From Roseateles noduli (GTDB lineage Bacteria > Pseudomonadota > Gammaproteobacteria > Burkholderiales > Burkholderiaceae_C), in contig NIOE01000016.1 of the NCBI GenBank assembly GCA_002205125.1, positions 142,627 to 206,626 on the forward strand: 64,000 nt of DNA. The letters run 5' to 3'. Below, in pieces: positions 8,244-16,070 of the stretch (its first letter is position 1; each line of letters starts with the position of its first letter). The translations under genes were made by a program, and so were the position numbers. The notes below the pieces were generated by a model, which was not told the origin of the DNA, made no database searches, and was given only the letters and a program-made list of their open reading frames with translations.

Positions 8244-9614
8244 ATGAACATTCACTGGATATCCATCCTTCCACTGGCGGCCATGTTCGTCGTGGCCACG
8301 GCGCTGCCGATCAACATGGGCGTGCTGGCCTTCGTCGGCGCGTTCCTCGTCGGCACGCTGGCGGCGGGCATGAGTGCCAAGGCCATCATGGCCGGCTTCC
8401 CCGCCGAGCTGTTCCTGACGCTGGCGGGCATCACCTATCTCTTCGCGCTCGCGCAGAACAACGGCACCATCGACTGGCTGGTGCGGCTCGCCGTGCGCGC
8501 CGTGCGGGGCCGCATCGCGGCGATCCCGTGGATCATGTTCATGATCGCGGCGCTGCTGACCTCGTTCGGCGCGGTCAGCCCGGCGGCGGTCGCGATCATC
8601 GCGCCCATCGCGCTCGGCTTCGCCGCGCGGCACGGCATCAATCCGCTGATGATGGGGTTGATGGTGATCCACGGTGCGCAGGCGGGCGGCTTCTCGCCGA
8701 TGAGCATCTACGGCGGCATCACCAACAAGATCGTCGCCAAGGCGGGCCTACCGCTCAGCGAGATCACGACCATGCTGGCGAGCTTCGGCGTCAACTTCGC
8801 CGTGTCGCTGGGGCTCTTCCTCGCGCTCGGCGGGCTGCAGCTGATGCGGCGTGGGCGCGTCGCGGACGACGGCGAGCTCGCGCCTATCCCGCCGGTGGCG
8901 CGGGCGCAGGGCGGTCCGCAGGTGTTCGGCGACGCGGAGGCCGCCTCGTACGGCGAGGGTCGCCGCGTCGCGGCGAGCAAGTCGTCGATGATGGGGCAGG
9001 TCCAGACGCAGACCTTCCAGAACACGGGGCCGCATCAGGTGATCACTGCGCTGGGTCTGTTGCTGCTGGCGGTGCTGACGCTGGGCTACAAGCTGGACAT
9101 CGGTTTCGTCTCGATCACGATCGGTCTGGCGCTGAGCCTGATGCAGCCGCGGCTGCAGAAGAGCGCGCTGGGTCAGGTCTCGTGGCCGGAGATCATGCTG
9201 ATCGTCGGCGTGAGCACGTACGTGGGCGTGATGGAGAAGATGGGCACGATCGACTACGTCGGCCACAGCGTCGCGAACCTCACGTCGCCGCTGATGGCGG
9301 CGCTGCTGCTGTGTTTCGTCGGCGCGGTGGTCTCGGCCTTCGCGTCGTCGACGGCGGTGCTGGGGTCGCTGATCCCCTTGGGTGTGCCGTTCCTGACGGG
9401 CGACAACTCGACGATGGCGATCGGCTTCATCGCCGCGATGGCGGTGTCGTCGACGATCGTGGACGTGAGTCCGTTCTCGACCAACGGGGCTCTGGTGCTG
9501 GCCAATGCCAAGGGCATGGACCGCGATCGTTTCTTCCGGCTGCTGCTGCTCTACGGAGTCGCGGTGACGGTCATCGCGCCGGTGTTGGTGTGGGGGCTCT
9601 TCGTGGTGCTGTGA
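8244..9614 (+). CDS. MatC-like malonate/dicarboxylate carrier
   Basis: 456-residue, strongly hydrophobic carrier with about a dozen membrane segments. It resembles the MatC dicarboxylate carrier family: N-terminal ISILPLAAMFVVATALPINMGV, GFSPMSIYGGITNK near residue 152, and C-terminal DVSPFSTNGALVLANAKGMDR. A hydrophilic loop around residues 205-255 splits the two halves. AGGAGA six bases before ATG 8244 fixes the start. As last gene of the mdc block it most likely imports malonate, in place of the MdcL/MdcM pair or MadLM-type transporters found in other mdc operons. Substrate is inferred from context. Confidence 0.85.
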   Translation: MNIHWISILPLAAMFVVATALPINMGVLAFVGAFLVGTLAAGMSAKAIMAGFPAELFLTLAGITYLFALAQNNGTIDWLVRLAVRAVRGRIAAIPWIMFMIAALLTSFGAVSPAAVAIIAPIALGFAARHGINPLMMGLMVIHGAQAGGFSPMSIYGGITNKIVAKAGLPLSEITTMLASFGVNFAVSLGLFLALGGLQLMRRGRVADDGELAPIPPVARAQGGPQVFGDAEAASYGEGRRVAASKSSMMGQVQTQTFQNTGPHQVITALGLLLLAVLTLGYKLDIGFVSITIGLALSLMQPRLQKSALGQVSWPEIMLIVGVSTYVGVMEKMGTIDYVGHSVANLTSPLMAALLLCFVGAVVSAFASSTAVLGSLIPLGVPFLTGDNSTMAIGFIAAMAVSSTIVDVSPFSTNGALVLANAKGMDRDRFFRLLLLYGVAVTVIAPVLVWGLFVVL

Positions 9615-9623
9615 CGTGATGGA

Positions 9624-9763
9624 GAGCTTGGCCGGTGCCGGCGGCGAAGCCGAGCGTTCAAGACTGACTTGAGCGCCGTCTGTCTGAGTGCAGTGAGCCG
9701 CAGGCGAACGGAACGAGTTGGCGCGACCTCGCGAGGCGTGAGCCGCCGGCACCGGCCAAGCTC
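9624..9763. repeat. Intergenic element bounded by 22-bp inverted repeats
   Basis: Arms at 9624-9645 and 9742-9763 are perfect 22-bp reverse complements (GAGCTTGGCCGGTGCC... and its partner) around a 96-bp interior. It lies between the ends of two convergent genes (9614 and 9777). A cruciform or a long hairpin acting as a bidirectional terminator is possible. There is no T-tract, and the interior has no ORF of note. Confidence 0.65.
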
Positions 9764-9776
9764 GCGCGCTCGTTCT

Positions 9777-10139
9777 TCAGGCGTCGACGAACGCTGCTGC
9801 GATCATTTCTCCGGCGTTGATGGGCGAGGGTTCATCGACGCGCGGGGTGTAGATCATTTCGCCGGCGCGGATGGTGGATCCGGTGAGCACGCAGACGCCG
9901 TCGCGCTTGGACGGCACCATGTCCCAGATCTGATAGCCGTAGTGGCAGGCGCCGGGGTCGGACCAGGAGATGGCGGCTGTGCGCGGCGTCGGGCGGTCGA
10001 GCACGTGGATGGTCGGCGCCGTCTTGAATTGACGAGCGGAGGGGGCGGGGGGCGTATCGGGCACGCCGCCGTTGCCGAGCCACGCGACTGTGCGCAGCCA
10101 ACCGTCCCGGGACGGATCGCTTGCGAGATCCCTGTACAT
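9777..10139 (-). CDS. DUF3331-family protein
   Basis: 120-residue protein of unknown function. The core ISWSDPGACHYGYQIWDMVPSKRDGVCVLTGSTI (residues 58-92) and the ending INAGEMIAAAFV match the DUF3331 family found mainly in Burkholderiales, where it is often linked to regulatory genes. A possible metal or redox site is suggested only by the conserved Cys and His in the CHYG motif. It is divergent from the TetR gene at 10231 with a 91-bp shared promoter region, so it may be that regulator's target. Confidence 0.75.
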   Translation of the reverse strand: MYRDLASDPSRDGWLRTVAWLGNGGVPDTPPAPSARQFKTAPTIHVLDRPTPRTAAISWSDPGACHYGYQIWDMVPSKRDGVCVLTGSTIRAGEMIYTPRVDEPSPINAGEMIAAAFVDA

Positions 10140-10230
10140 GCGACACCGCCTTTCTCATCCGCCGGACAATCCGGCGTCAAAGCCTGAAATAATTCAACGC
10201 GTGATGAATATAACAAAGGCGGGGCGGACG

Positions 10231-10881
10231 ATGAACAAGACCCCGAAGACTGGCGGGGCGCCGCGAAGGCGCGGGCGGCCGAGCGCGGACTGTGCGCAAG
10301 GCGCGGACAACCTGCTGCGCACGGCGCGGCGGATCTTCGCGCTGCGCGGTTATGAGGCTGCGAGCGTGCGCGAGATCGCGCGCCAGGCCGGCCTCGATCC
10401 GGCGTTGATCGCGCATCACTTCGGGTCGAAGGAAGCGCTGTGGCTGGCAGTGGTCGAGCAGATCAGGGTGCTGATGGACCCGATGCTGCAGACGGCCAAG
10501 GACCTGGGCGGCGACGCCTCGCTGGGTCCGCGGCAGCGCGTCGAGCGTTGCATGCTGTCCTTCATCGACCGCGTCTTCGAGCACCCGGACATCGGCATCT
10601 TCTTCTCCACCGCCGCGACCGAGGAAGGCGAGCGGCTCAACGTGCTGGTCGACACCATCGTGCGGCCCTTCCACGACGTCTGCCTGCCGCTGTTCAGCGA
10701 CGCGATGGACGCCGGCGAGCTGCACCGCTGCGAGCCGGCGCTGCTGTTCTCGGTGCTGATGAACGGCATCAGCAAGACGGTGGCCTACGCGCATGTGATG
10801 CGGGCGGTGTCGACGCTGCCGGACGATCCTGAGCGATTCAAGCGCGAGCTCACGGACATCACGCTGCATCTGTTGCGCTGA
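10231..10881 (+). CDS. TetR/AcrR-family transcriptional regulator
   Basis: 216 residues from ATG 10231; an in-frame ATG at 10204 would add nine residues. The N-terminal HTH is clear (TARRIFALRGYEAASVREIARQAG, then PALIAHHFGSKEALW, residues ~28-70). The C-terminal ligand domain contains IFFSTAATEEGERLNVLVDTIVRP, which resembles the CecR/DUF1956-like group. The ligand is unknown. It is divergent from the DUF3331 gene and precedes the thioredoxin-like gene by 126 bp. Confidence 0.85.
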   Translation: MNKTPKTGGAPRRRGRPSADCAQGADNLLRTARRIFALRGYEAASVREIARQAGLDPALIAHHFGSKEALWLAVVEQIRVLMDPMLQTAKDLGGDASLGPRQRVERCMLSFIDRVFEHPDIGIFFSTAATEEGERLNVLVDTIVRPFHDVCLPLFSDAMDAGELHRCEPALLFSVLMNGISKTVAYAHVMRAVSTLPDDPERFKRELTDITLHLLR

Positions 10882-11007
10882 GCATCGGATCGTCTTTCCT
10901 GCCCGGGCGGGATACACAGGCATACGAAAGCCGTATCGCCGAGCGACCGGTTTTCGAAGAATCCGCTCCATCGCAGCACGCCGCTGCAGGTTTGGAAAGG
11001 ATTCCCC

Positions 11008-11610
11008 ATGTCGCAGCCCACCCGCCGTCCCCTCACCGGACGCTCCTTCTTCCCGCTGCTGATCGCCGGCGCTTCGGCCGTCGCGGCGGTAGCGCTGTCG
11101 TTGCCGCCGATGGCGTCCGATGCGGTCGCCGCGTCGCTCTTCGGCAACATCGGCAGCACCGGCATGGCCGGCAAGCCGGCGCCGGCATTCACCGGCATCG
11201 ATCACTGGATCAACAGCCCGCCGCTGAAGATCGACGAGCTGCGCGGCAAGGTCGTGCTGGTGGACTTCTGGACCTACACCTGCGTCAACTGCCTGAACCA
11301 GCTGCCGTACGTGAAGGCCTGGCATGAGAAGTACAAGGACCAGGGGCTGGTGGTCGTCGGCGTGCATTCGCCGGAGTACGACGAGGAGCGCTCCACCGCC
11401 GGACTGAAGGACGCGATCGCGCGCCTGGGCATCCGCCACGCCGTCGCGCAGGACAACGACTTCAAGACGTGGAAGAGCTACAGCAACCGCTACTGGCCGG
11501 CGATCTACCTCGTCGACAAGCAGGGGAAGATCGTCTACTCGCACTTCGGTGAAGGGGCGTACCAGCAGACCGAAGCGCAGATCCAGACGCTGCTGAAGCA
11601 GCAGGGCTGA
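11008..11610 (+). CDS. Exported thioredoxin-like protein (DipZ/TlpA type)
   Basis: 200-residue protein with an N-terminal hydrophobic signal segment (residues ~15-42, with a likely cleavage after AVAAS). The mature domain has the family pattern VVLVDFWTYTCVNCLNQLPYVKAWH, with the redox pair CVNC near residue 91. It ends with NRYWPAIYLVDKQGKIVYSHFGEGAY, characteristic of the periplasmic thioredoxin domain of DipZ-like proteins. It probably works in periplasmic thiol-disulfide exchange. GAAAGG precedes the ATG. No integral-membrane DsbD partner is adjacent, so its electron donor is not evident. Confidence 0.88.
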   Translation: MSQPTRRPLTGRSFFPLLIAGASAVAAVALSLPPMASDAVAASLFGNIGSTGMAGKPAPAFTGIDHWINSPPLKIDELRGKVVLVDFWTYTCVNCLNQLPYVKAWHEKYKDQGLVVVGVHSPEYDEERSTAGLKDAIARLGIRHAVAQDNDFKTWKSYSNRYWPAIYLVDKQGKIVYSHFGEGAYQQTEAQIQTLLKQQG

Positions 11611-11644
11611 GCGACTGGACTGAACGACCGGAAGGGCGCGACGT

Positions 11645-12391
11645 TCAGTCGCGGCCCTCGACTGCCATCGACAGCACGTAGCCTTCGCTGCGCACCGTCT
11701 TGAGGTACTTCGGCTCGCGCGCGTCGTCGCGCAGGCGCTGGCGGATGCGGCTCACAAGCAGGTCGATGGAACGCTCGAAGAGCTCGGCCTCGCGGCCTTG
11801 CGTCAGGCTCAGCAGCTGGTCCCGGCTCAGCACGCGCTGCGGATGGTCGAGGAACACGCGCAACAGGCGGTACTCCGCGCCGCTGAGCGGCACCACCGTA
11901 CCCTGCTGGTCGATGAGGTGACGCTCGACCGTGTCGAGCACCCATTCGCCGAAGGCCAGCCGCGGCGACTCGTCGGTCGAGCGCATGTTGGGCGGCAGCA
12001 TCCGAGCGCGACGCAGCACCGACTTGATACGCGCCAGCAACTCGCGCGCAGCGAAAGGCTTGGCGAGGTAATCGTCGGCGCCCATCTCCAGGCCGAGGAT
12101 GCGATCCGCCTCGTCGCCGCGCGCCGTCAGCATGATCACCGGCGTCGCCTTGTGCTTGCCCGCGCGCAGGTCGCGGCACAGCGACAGGCCGTCCTCGCCC
12201 GGCAGCATCAGGTCCAGGATCACCAGATCCACCGGCGTGCCGGTCTCCAGCGCGATCCGCATGTGACGACCGGTCGGCACGGCCGTCACCTTCAGGCCGT
12301 TGCGGGTCAGGTAGGTGGTGAGCAATTCGCGGATCTCGCGGTCGTCGTCGACGATCAGCACATGATCCTGGGTAGGCGCGGTGGTCTGCAT
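11645..12391 (-). CDS. OmpR-family response regulator
   Basis: 248 residues from ATG 12391. The receiver domain (residues ~8-125) has the acidic pair VDDDRE, phosphoacceptor Asp in VILDLMLPGEDG and Lys in YLAKPFAA. The DNA-binding winged helix follows (RLLRVFLDHPQRVLSRDQLL, FERSIDLLVSRIRQRLRDD, KYLKTVRSEGYVL). It is expected to pair with the sensor kinase at 13187, which is transcribed in the opposite direction with an isomerase-like gene between them. The 169-bp region to the isomerase start is the likely shared control region. Confidence 0.92.
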   Translation of the reverse strand: MQTTAPTQDHVLIVDDDREIRELLTTYLTRNGLKVTAVPTGRHMRIALETGTPVDLVILDLMLPGEDGLSLCRDLRAGKHKATPVIMLTARGDEADRILGLEMGADDYLAKPFAARELLARIKSVLRRARMLPPNMRSTDESPRLAFGEWVLDTVERHLIDQQGTVVPLSGAEYRLLRVFLDHPQRVLSRDQLLSLTQGREAELFERSIDLLVSRIRQRLRDDAREPKYLKTVRSEGYVLSMAVEGRD

Positions 12392-12560
12392 GGGCGCAAT
12401 GTACCGGCGACGCCCCCGCCAGTGGTACGGACAGGCAATGTTGTGTCTCCGGTGCGGGACACGGATACACGCCAATACAAAGGCGCCCACAAGCGCGGCG
12501 CCCGGGCCTATAAACCGGCCTGCGGCCTTAGCCGCCCGCCCCCCCGCTTCGGAGACCCTC

Positions 12561-13190
12561 GTGAGCCGCGTCATCGATTACTTCTTTGCCCCGATCAGCC
12601 CCTGGACCTACCTCGGTCACGAGCGCTTCGCCGCCATCGCGCGCGACGCCGGCGCCACCGTGCGATTGATCCCGATCGACCTCATCAAGCTGTTCGCCGT
12701 CTCCGGCGGGCTGCCGCTGGCGCAGCGCCCCGCGCAGCGCCAGGCCTATCGACTGCTGGAGCTGCGGCGCTTCTCGAAGCACCTCGGGCTGCCGATGAAC
12801 GTGGAGCCGGCCTGCTTCCCGGTTCAGCCGCACAAGGCCGCGCGCTTGATCATCGCGGTCGACCAGGCCGACGGCGCGGACGCAGCGATGCGCGTGACCG
12901 GCGCGCTGCTGCGCGCGGTCTGGGAGCAGCAGCGCGACATCGCCGACGACGCCACGCTGACCGCGATCCTCGGCGAGCAGGGACTGGCCGCCGAACGTCT
13001 GGTCCGTTCCACCGACGACGACATCGGCGCGCAGTACGACGCCAATACGCAGCGCGCGATCGACGCCGCCCTGTTCGGCGCGCCGAGCTATGTCCTCGAC
13101 GGCGAACTGTTCTGGGGCCAGGACCGCCTGGACTTCCTCCAGCGCGCGCTGAAGTCCGAAGGCGACGAGGGCCTGGGCGAAGGCGCATGA
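12561..13190 (+). CDS. 2-Hydroxychromene-2-carboxylate isomerase-like protein
   Basis: 209 residues from GTG 12561, the start that places the family N-terminus VIDYFFAPISPWTYLGHERF at the front. DsbA/kappa-class glutathione-S-transferase fold. Family members include NahD, which isomerises 2-hydroxychromene-2-carboxylate in naphthalene breakdown, but many relatives act on other glutathione-dependent substrates. Further family blocks are LGLPMNVEPACFP near residue 76 and FGAPSYVLDGELFWGQDRLD near residue 172. The stop overlaps the kinase start (ATGA), so the two are translationally coupled. No aromatic-ring pathway genes are adjacent. Confidence 0.85.
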   Translation: MSRVIDYFFAPISPWTYLGHERFAAIARDAGATVRLIPIDLIKLFAVSGGLPLAQRPAQRQAYRLLELRRFSKHLGLPMNVEPACFPVQPHKAARLIIAVDQADGADAAMRVTGALLRAVWEQQRDIADDATLTAILGEQGLAAERLVRSTDDDIGAQYDANTQRAIDAALFGAPSYVLDGELFWGQDRLDFLQRALKSEGDEGLGEGA

Positions 13191-14608
13191 GCACCGCGTC
13201 CGCCTCGACCGCCGCGCGTCCGGGAACGACGACGTCCGCGCAGGAACCGAAGCGTCGCTTCGGCCCGCGCACGCTCTTCGCGCGCGTGTTCTGGCTGATG
13301 GTCTTCGGCATCGCGATCGCGCAGGCGATGGCCTATGTCGCGATCCGGCAGGAACGCTCGATGGCGTTGCGCACGCTGATGATGTCGGGCGTGGAGCGCG
13401 ACATCGCCACCGGCATCGCCGTGCTGGACCGTCTGCCGGTCGCCGAACGCGGCGCCTGGCTGAAGCGCCTGGAGCGCCCGAACTACCGCTTCGCGCTCGC
13501 CGACGAGATCGATCCCAAGGCCGGCCCGGTGCAACGGACCGACTTCAACGGCCCCTTCGTCGACGCGCTGACGCAGGCGATGCAACCCTTCCACATCGAG
13601 CGAGCGGTGCAGCTCGGCGTCAAGCGGTATCAATTGCTGGTGCGTCTCAACGACGGCTCGGCGGTGACGGTCCACGCGCAGCGCGTCGACATGCCCATCC
13701 CCGAGTGGGTGATGTGGGTGCTGGGCGCGCAGCTCATCGTGCTGGCCGTGTGCAGCTGGATGGTGGTGCGGCTGGTGACGCGTCCGCTGAAGACACTCGC
13801 CGCCGCGGCGGACGACCTCGGTCCGGACCTGTCGCCCAAGCTGATCCCCGAGGAAGGTCCCGCCGAAGTCGCCCACGCCGCGCGCGCCTTCAACGCGATG
13901 CAGCAGCGCATCGCCGGCTACACGGCGGAACGGGTGGAGATCCTGGCCGCGATCTCCCACGACCTGCAGACGCCGATCACCCGCATGCGCCTGCGCGCCG
14001 ACCTGATGAGCGACGAGGCCCTGCGCGGCAAGTTCCACCATGACCTCAACGCGATGCATGTGCTGGTCCGCGAAGGCGTCACCTACGCGCGCACGCTGCA
14101 CGGCACCTCGGAAGTCCCGGCCCGGCTGGACGCCGATGCCCTGCTGGCGAGCATCGTCGGCGACTACGAGGACGCCGGCGAGGCGGTGACGCTCCGCGGC
14201 GAGGCCGGATCGCCGATCATGGCGCAGCCGCAGGCGCTCAAGCGCATCCTGGTCAACCTGATCGACAACGCGCTGGCGTTCGGCGGCCAGGCCGAGATCC
14301 AGATGACGCGCAGCAGCGCAAGAGAACCGCAGCTCCCGCAAACGCCGCGCGGTGCGCAAGACCCGACCCCTCGCCTGACGATCGCGGTGCTGGATCGCGG
14401 GCCGGGCATTCCGGAAGAACAGCTGCAGGCCGTCTTCAAACCCTTCCACCGTCTGGAGACCTCGCGCAACCGCGACACCGGCGGCACCGGCCTGGGTCTG
14501 GCGATCGCGCTGCAACTCGCTACCGCCATGGGGGGAAGCCTGTCCCTCCACAACAGGACCGATGGGGGACTCGAAGCCCGGCTCACCCTCCCCGCCCCGC
14601 TGCCCTGA
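13187..14608 (+). CDS. Sensor histidine kinase
   Basis: 473-residue membrane kinase. A transmembrane segment near residues 32-52 (VFWLMVFGIAIAQAMAYVAI) is followed by a ~130-residue periplasmic sensor, a second segment near 175-200 and a HAMP domain (VTRPLKTLAAAADDLG). The phosphoacceptor His lies in ILAAISHDLQTPITRMRLR near residue 260. The ATPase domain has LVNLIDNALAFGG, LDRGPGIPEE and GGTGLGLAIA. It likely phosphorylates the regulator at 12391. The stimulus is unknown. The proline/arginine insert near residues 385-395 is a variable loop. Confidence 0.9.
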   Translation: MSTASASTAARPGTTTSAQEPKRRFGPRTLFARVFWLMVFGIAIAQAMAYVAIRQERSMALRTLMMSGVERDIATGIAVLDRLPVAERGAWLKRLERPNYRFALADEIDPKAGPVQRTDFNGPFVDALTQAMQPFHIERAVQLGVKRYQLLVRLNDGSAVTVHAQRVDMPIPEWVMWVLGAQLIVLAVCSWMVVRLVTRPLKTLAAAADDLGPDLSPKLIPEEGPAEVAHAARAFNAMQQRIAGYTAERVEILAAISHDLQTPITRMRLRADLMSDEALRGKFHHDLNAMHVLVREGVTYARTLHGTSEVPARLDADALLASIVGDYEDAGEAVTLRGEAGSPIMAQPQALKRILVNLIDNALAFGGQAEIQMTRSSAREPQLPQTPRGAQDPTPRLTIAVLDRGPGIPEEQLQAVFKPFHRLETSRNRDTGGTGLGLAIALQLATAMGGSLSLHNRTDGGLEARLTLPAPLP

Positions 14609-14712
14609 CACTGTCCACGGCTTCTGTGGACAACTCTGTTGGCTCAACGGGCAGGGATTCCGCAAGCCGTTGATTCCTCACGGAATTCATTGCAGTGCTG
14701 CGAAATGAGGCA
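14608..14712 (+). repeat. Three-copy ~104-bp repeat, copy 1
   Basis: Shared landmarks with copies 2 and 3: a TGTCCAC-N7-GTGGACA hairpin, TCTGTTGGCT directly after it, then a variable centre and the end block GCTGCGAAATGAGGCA. TGTGGACAA at 14625-14633 reads TTGTCCACA on the other strand, resembling a GC-rich DnaA box. The copy begins just after the kinase stop codon. No gene lies in 14609-15107. Confidence 0.75.
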
Positions 14713-14756
14713 GAGATCCGAACGGGCTATCCGGCACCCGTTTCGCGCGCCGTCGG

Positions 14757-14859
14757 ATTGTCCCTGCGAACTGTGGACAAGTCTGTTGGCTGTCTCTGTA
14801 GGGTCTGTTCAACCCGTTGTTTCACAAGGGAAATACTTCCCGTGCTTCAAAACGAGGCA
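14757..14859 (+). repeat. Three-copy ~104-bp repeat, copy 2
   Basis: The most diverged copy. The first hairpin is reduced to TGTCC/GGACA, but TGTGGACAA at 14772-14780 and the following TCTGTTGGCTG are intact. The second hairpin is GGGAA-ATAC-TTCCC around 14828-14841, and the end block is CAAAACGAGGCA. It is separated from copy 1 by 44 bp. Confidence 0.7.
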
Positions 14860-14980
14860 GTCCCGAGACGCGGGCGGTTGGCGACCGGACGGCCTTGACG
14901 CCACCGCCCGGGACGGTGGGCAAAGTTCGTTCCCCCTCCGCAGTTGCTCACAGTGCCCACCGGTTGTGCACCGGGCGGCC

Positions 14981-15085
14981 AGACTGTCCACGGCCTCTGT
15001 GGACAAGTCTGTTGGCTGCCCGGGCAAGGATGCTGCAAGTGCTTGTCGTGGCAAGGAAATACTTGCAATGCTGCGGAATGAGGCA
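14981..15085 (+). repeat. Three-copy ~104-bp repeat, copy 3
   Basis: Closest to copy 1 in the first half (TGTCCAC-N7-GTGGACA, TCTGTTGGCTG) and to copy 2 in the second (GAAATACTT within a hairpin). Here the second hairpin is GCAAG-GAAATA-CTTGC, a compensated change of the stem seen in copy 2. It ends GCTGCGGAATGAGGCA, 22 bp before the stop codon of the FAH-family gene. It is separated from copy 2 by 121 bp. Confidence 0.75.
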
Positions 15086-15107
15086 ACCCCTCCTCGGAGA
15101 TACGCCC

Positions 15108-15896
15108 TCAGACGATCCGGATACCCAGGTTCGGCAGGCCGTCGATGTAGCAGTCGATGACGTCGCCCTTGACCACCGGGCCGACGTTCTCCGGCGTGCC
15201 GCTGTAGATGATGTCGCCCGGCTTGAGTTCGAAGGCCCGCGACAGCTGCGAGATCTGCTCCGCCACGCTCCAGATCATCTGGCTCAGGTCCGCGTCCTGC
15301 TTGGTCTGGCCGTTCACCTTCAGCCAGATCGCGCCCTTGGTCGGGTGACCGCCCAGCCGAGCGACCGGGTGGATCGGACCGATGGGCGCGGACTGGTCGA
15401 AGCTCTTGCCGATCTCCCACGGCTTCTTCTGGTCGCCCATGCCGCGCTGCAGGTCGCGCCGCGTCATGTCCAGGCCGATCGCATAGCCATACACGAGGGC
15501 CAGCGCCTGCTCCGTCGGGATGTCGCGCCCGCCCTTGTGCAGCGCGGCCACCAGCTCGCATTCGTAGTGGTAGTTCTTCGTCAGCGTCGGGTAGGGGTGA
15601 TCGGCCACGGTGCCCGGCGCCACGTTCTGGATCGCGTCGGCCGGCTTCTGGAAGAAGAACGGCGGCTCGCGCGTCGGGTCGCTGCCCATCTCGCGCGCAT
15701 GCGCCGCGTAGTTGCGGCCGATGCAATAGATGCGGCGCACCGGGAAACGCTGGTCGCTGCCGACGATGGGAATCGTCGTCTGCGCCACGGCGAACGGCGT
15801 GTTCGCCGTCGACTGTGCCTGGCCCGGCAGCGCGCAGCCGGCCACGGCGCCGGCGGCCATCACGGCCGAAGTGTTGAGCAGGGAACGTCGGTCCAT
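15108..15896 (-). CDS. Exported fumarylacetoacetate hydrolase-family protein
   Basis: 262 residues. The catalytic domain (from about residue 52) is typical of FAH-fold hydrolases of the fumarylpyruvate type: RRIYCIGRNYAAHAREMG, PFFFQKPADAI, HYECELVAAL with the metal-binding acidic residues, and IIYSGTPENVGPV. Unusually, a twin-arginine-style or lipoprotein signal precedes it (MDRRSLLNTS, hydrophobic stretch, then AVAGC with Cys near 22), so the protein should be periplasmic or membrane-anchored. Most relatives are cytosolic. AAGGAGA precedes ATG 15896. It follows a TetR gene in the same direction. Substrate unknown. Confidence 0.85.
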   Translation of the reverse strand: MDRRSLLNTSAVMAAGAVAGCALPGQAQSTANTPFAVAQTTIPIVGSDQRFPVRRIYCIGRNYAAHAREMGSDPTREPPFFFQKPADAIQNVAPGTVADHPYPTLTKNYHYECELVAALHKGGRDIPTEQALALVYGYAIGLDMTRRDLQRGMGDQKKPWEIGKSFDQSAPIGPIHPVARLGGHPTKGAIWLKVNGQTKQDADLSQMIWSVAEQISQLSRAFELKPGDIIYSGTPENVGPVVKGDVIDCYIDGLPNLGIRIV

Positions 15897-16070
15897 CGCG
15901 GTCTCCTTCGAGGTTGAGTTGTCCGACGCGGCGCGCCCCTGGAAAGCGGACGGACCGCCGCGGCCGGACGAGCGTAGGCGCCGACCTGCGACGGCGCTTG
16001 CGCGTTTCCCCTCGAAGTGCGGCGGCCAGGGCGAGACCCGCACGCCGACGCCGGACCTGGCGACGGGAAA

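Noticed and set aside
11798..13186. 463-residue N-terminal extension of the sensor kinase frame
   Set aside because: It runs antisense through the response regulator and out of frame through the isomerase-like gene; the kinase begins at 13187.
14608..15085. Chromosomal or plasmid replication origin
   Set aside because: Only three DnaA-like boxes, no AT-rich unwinding region, and no dnaA, dnaN or rep gene nearby; described as a repeat instead.
14608..15085. CRISPR array
   Set aside because: Three long, diverged repeats with unequal 44- and 121-bp gaps and no cas genes.
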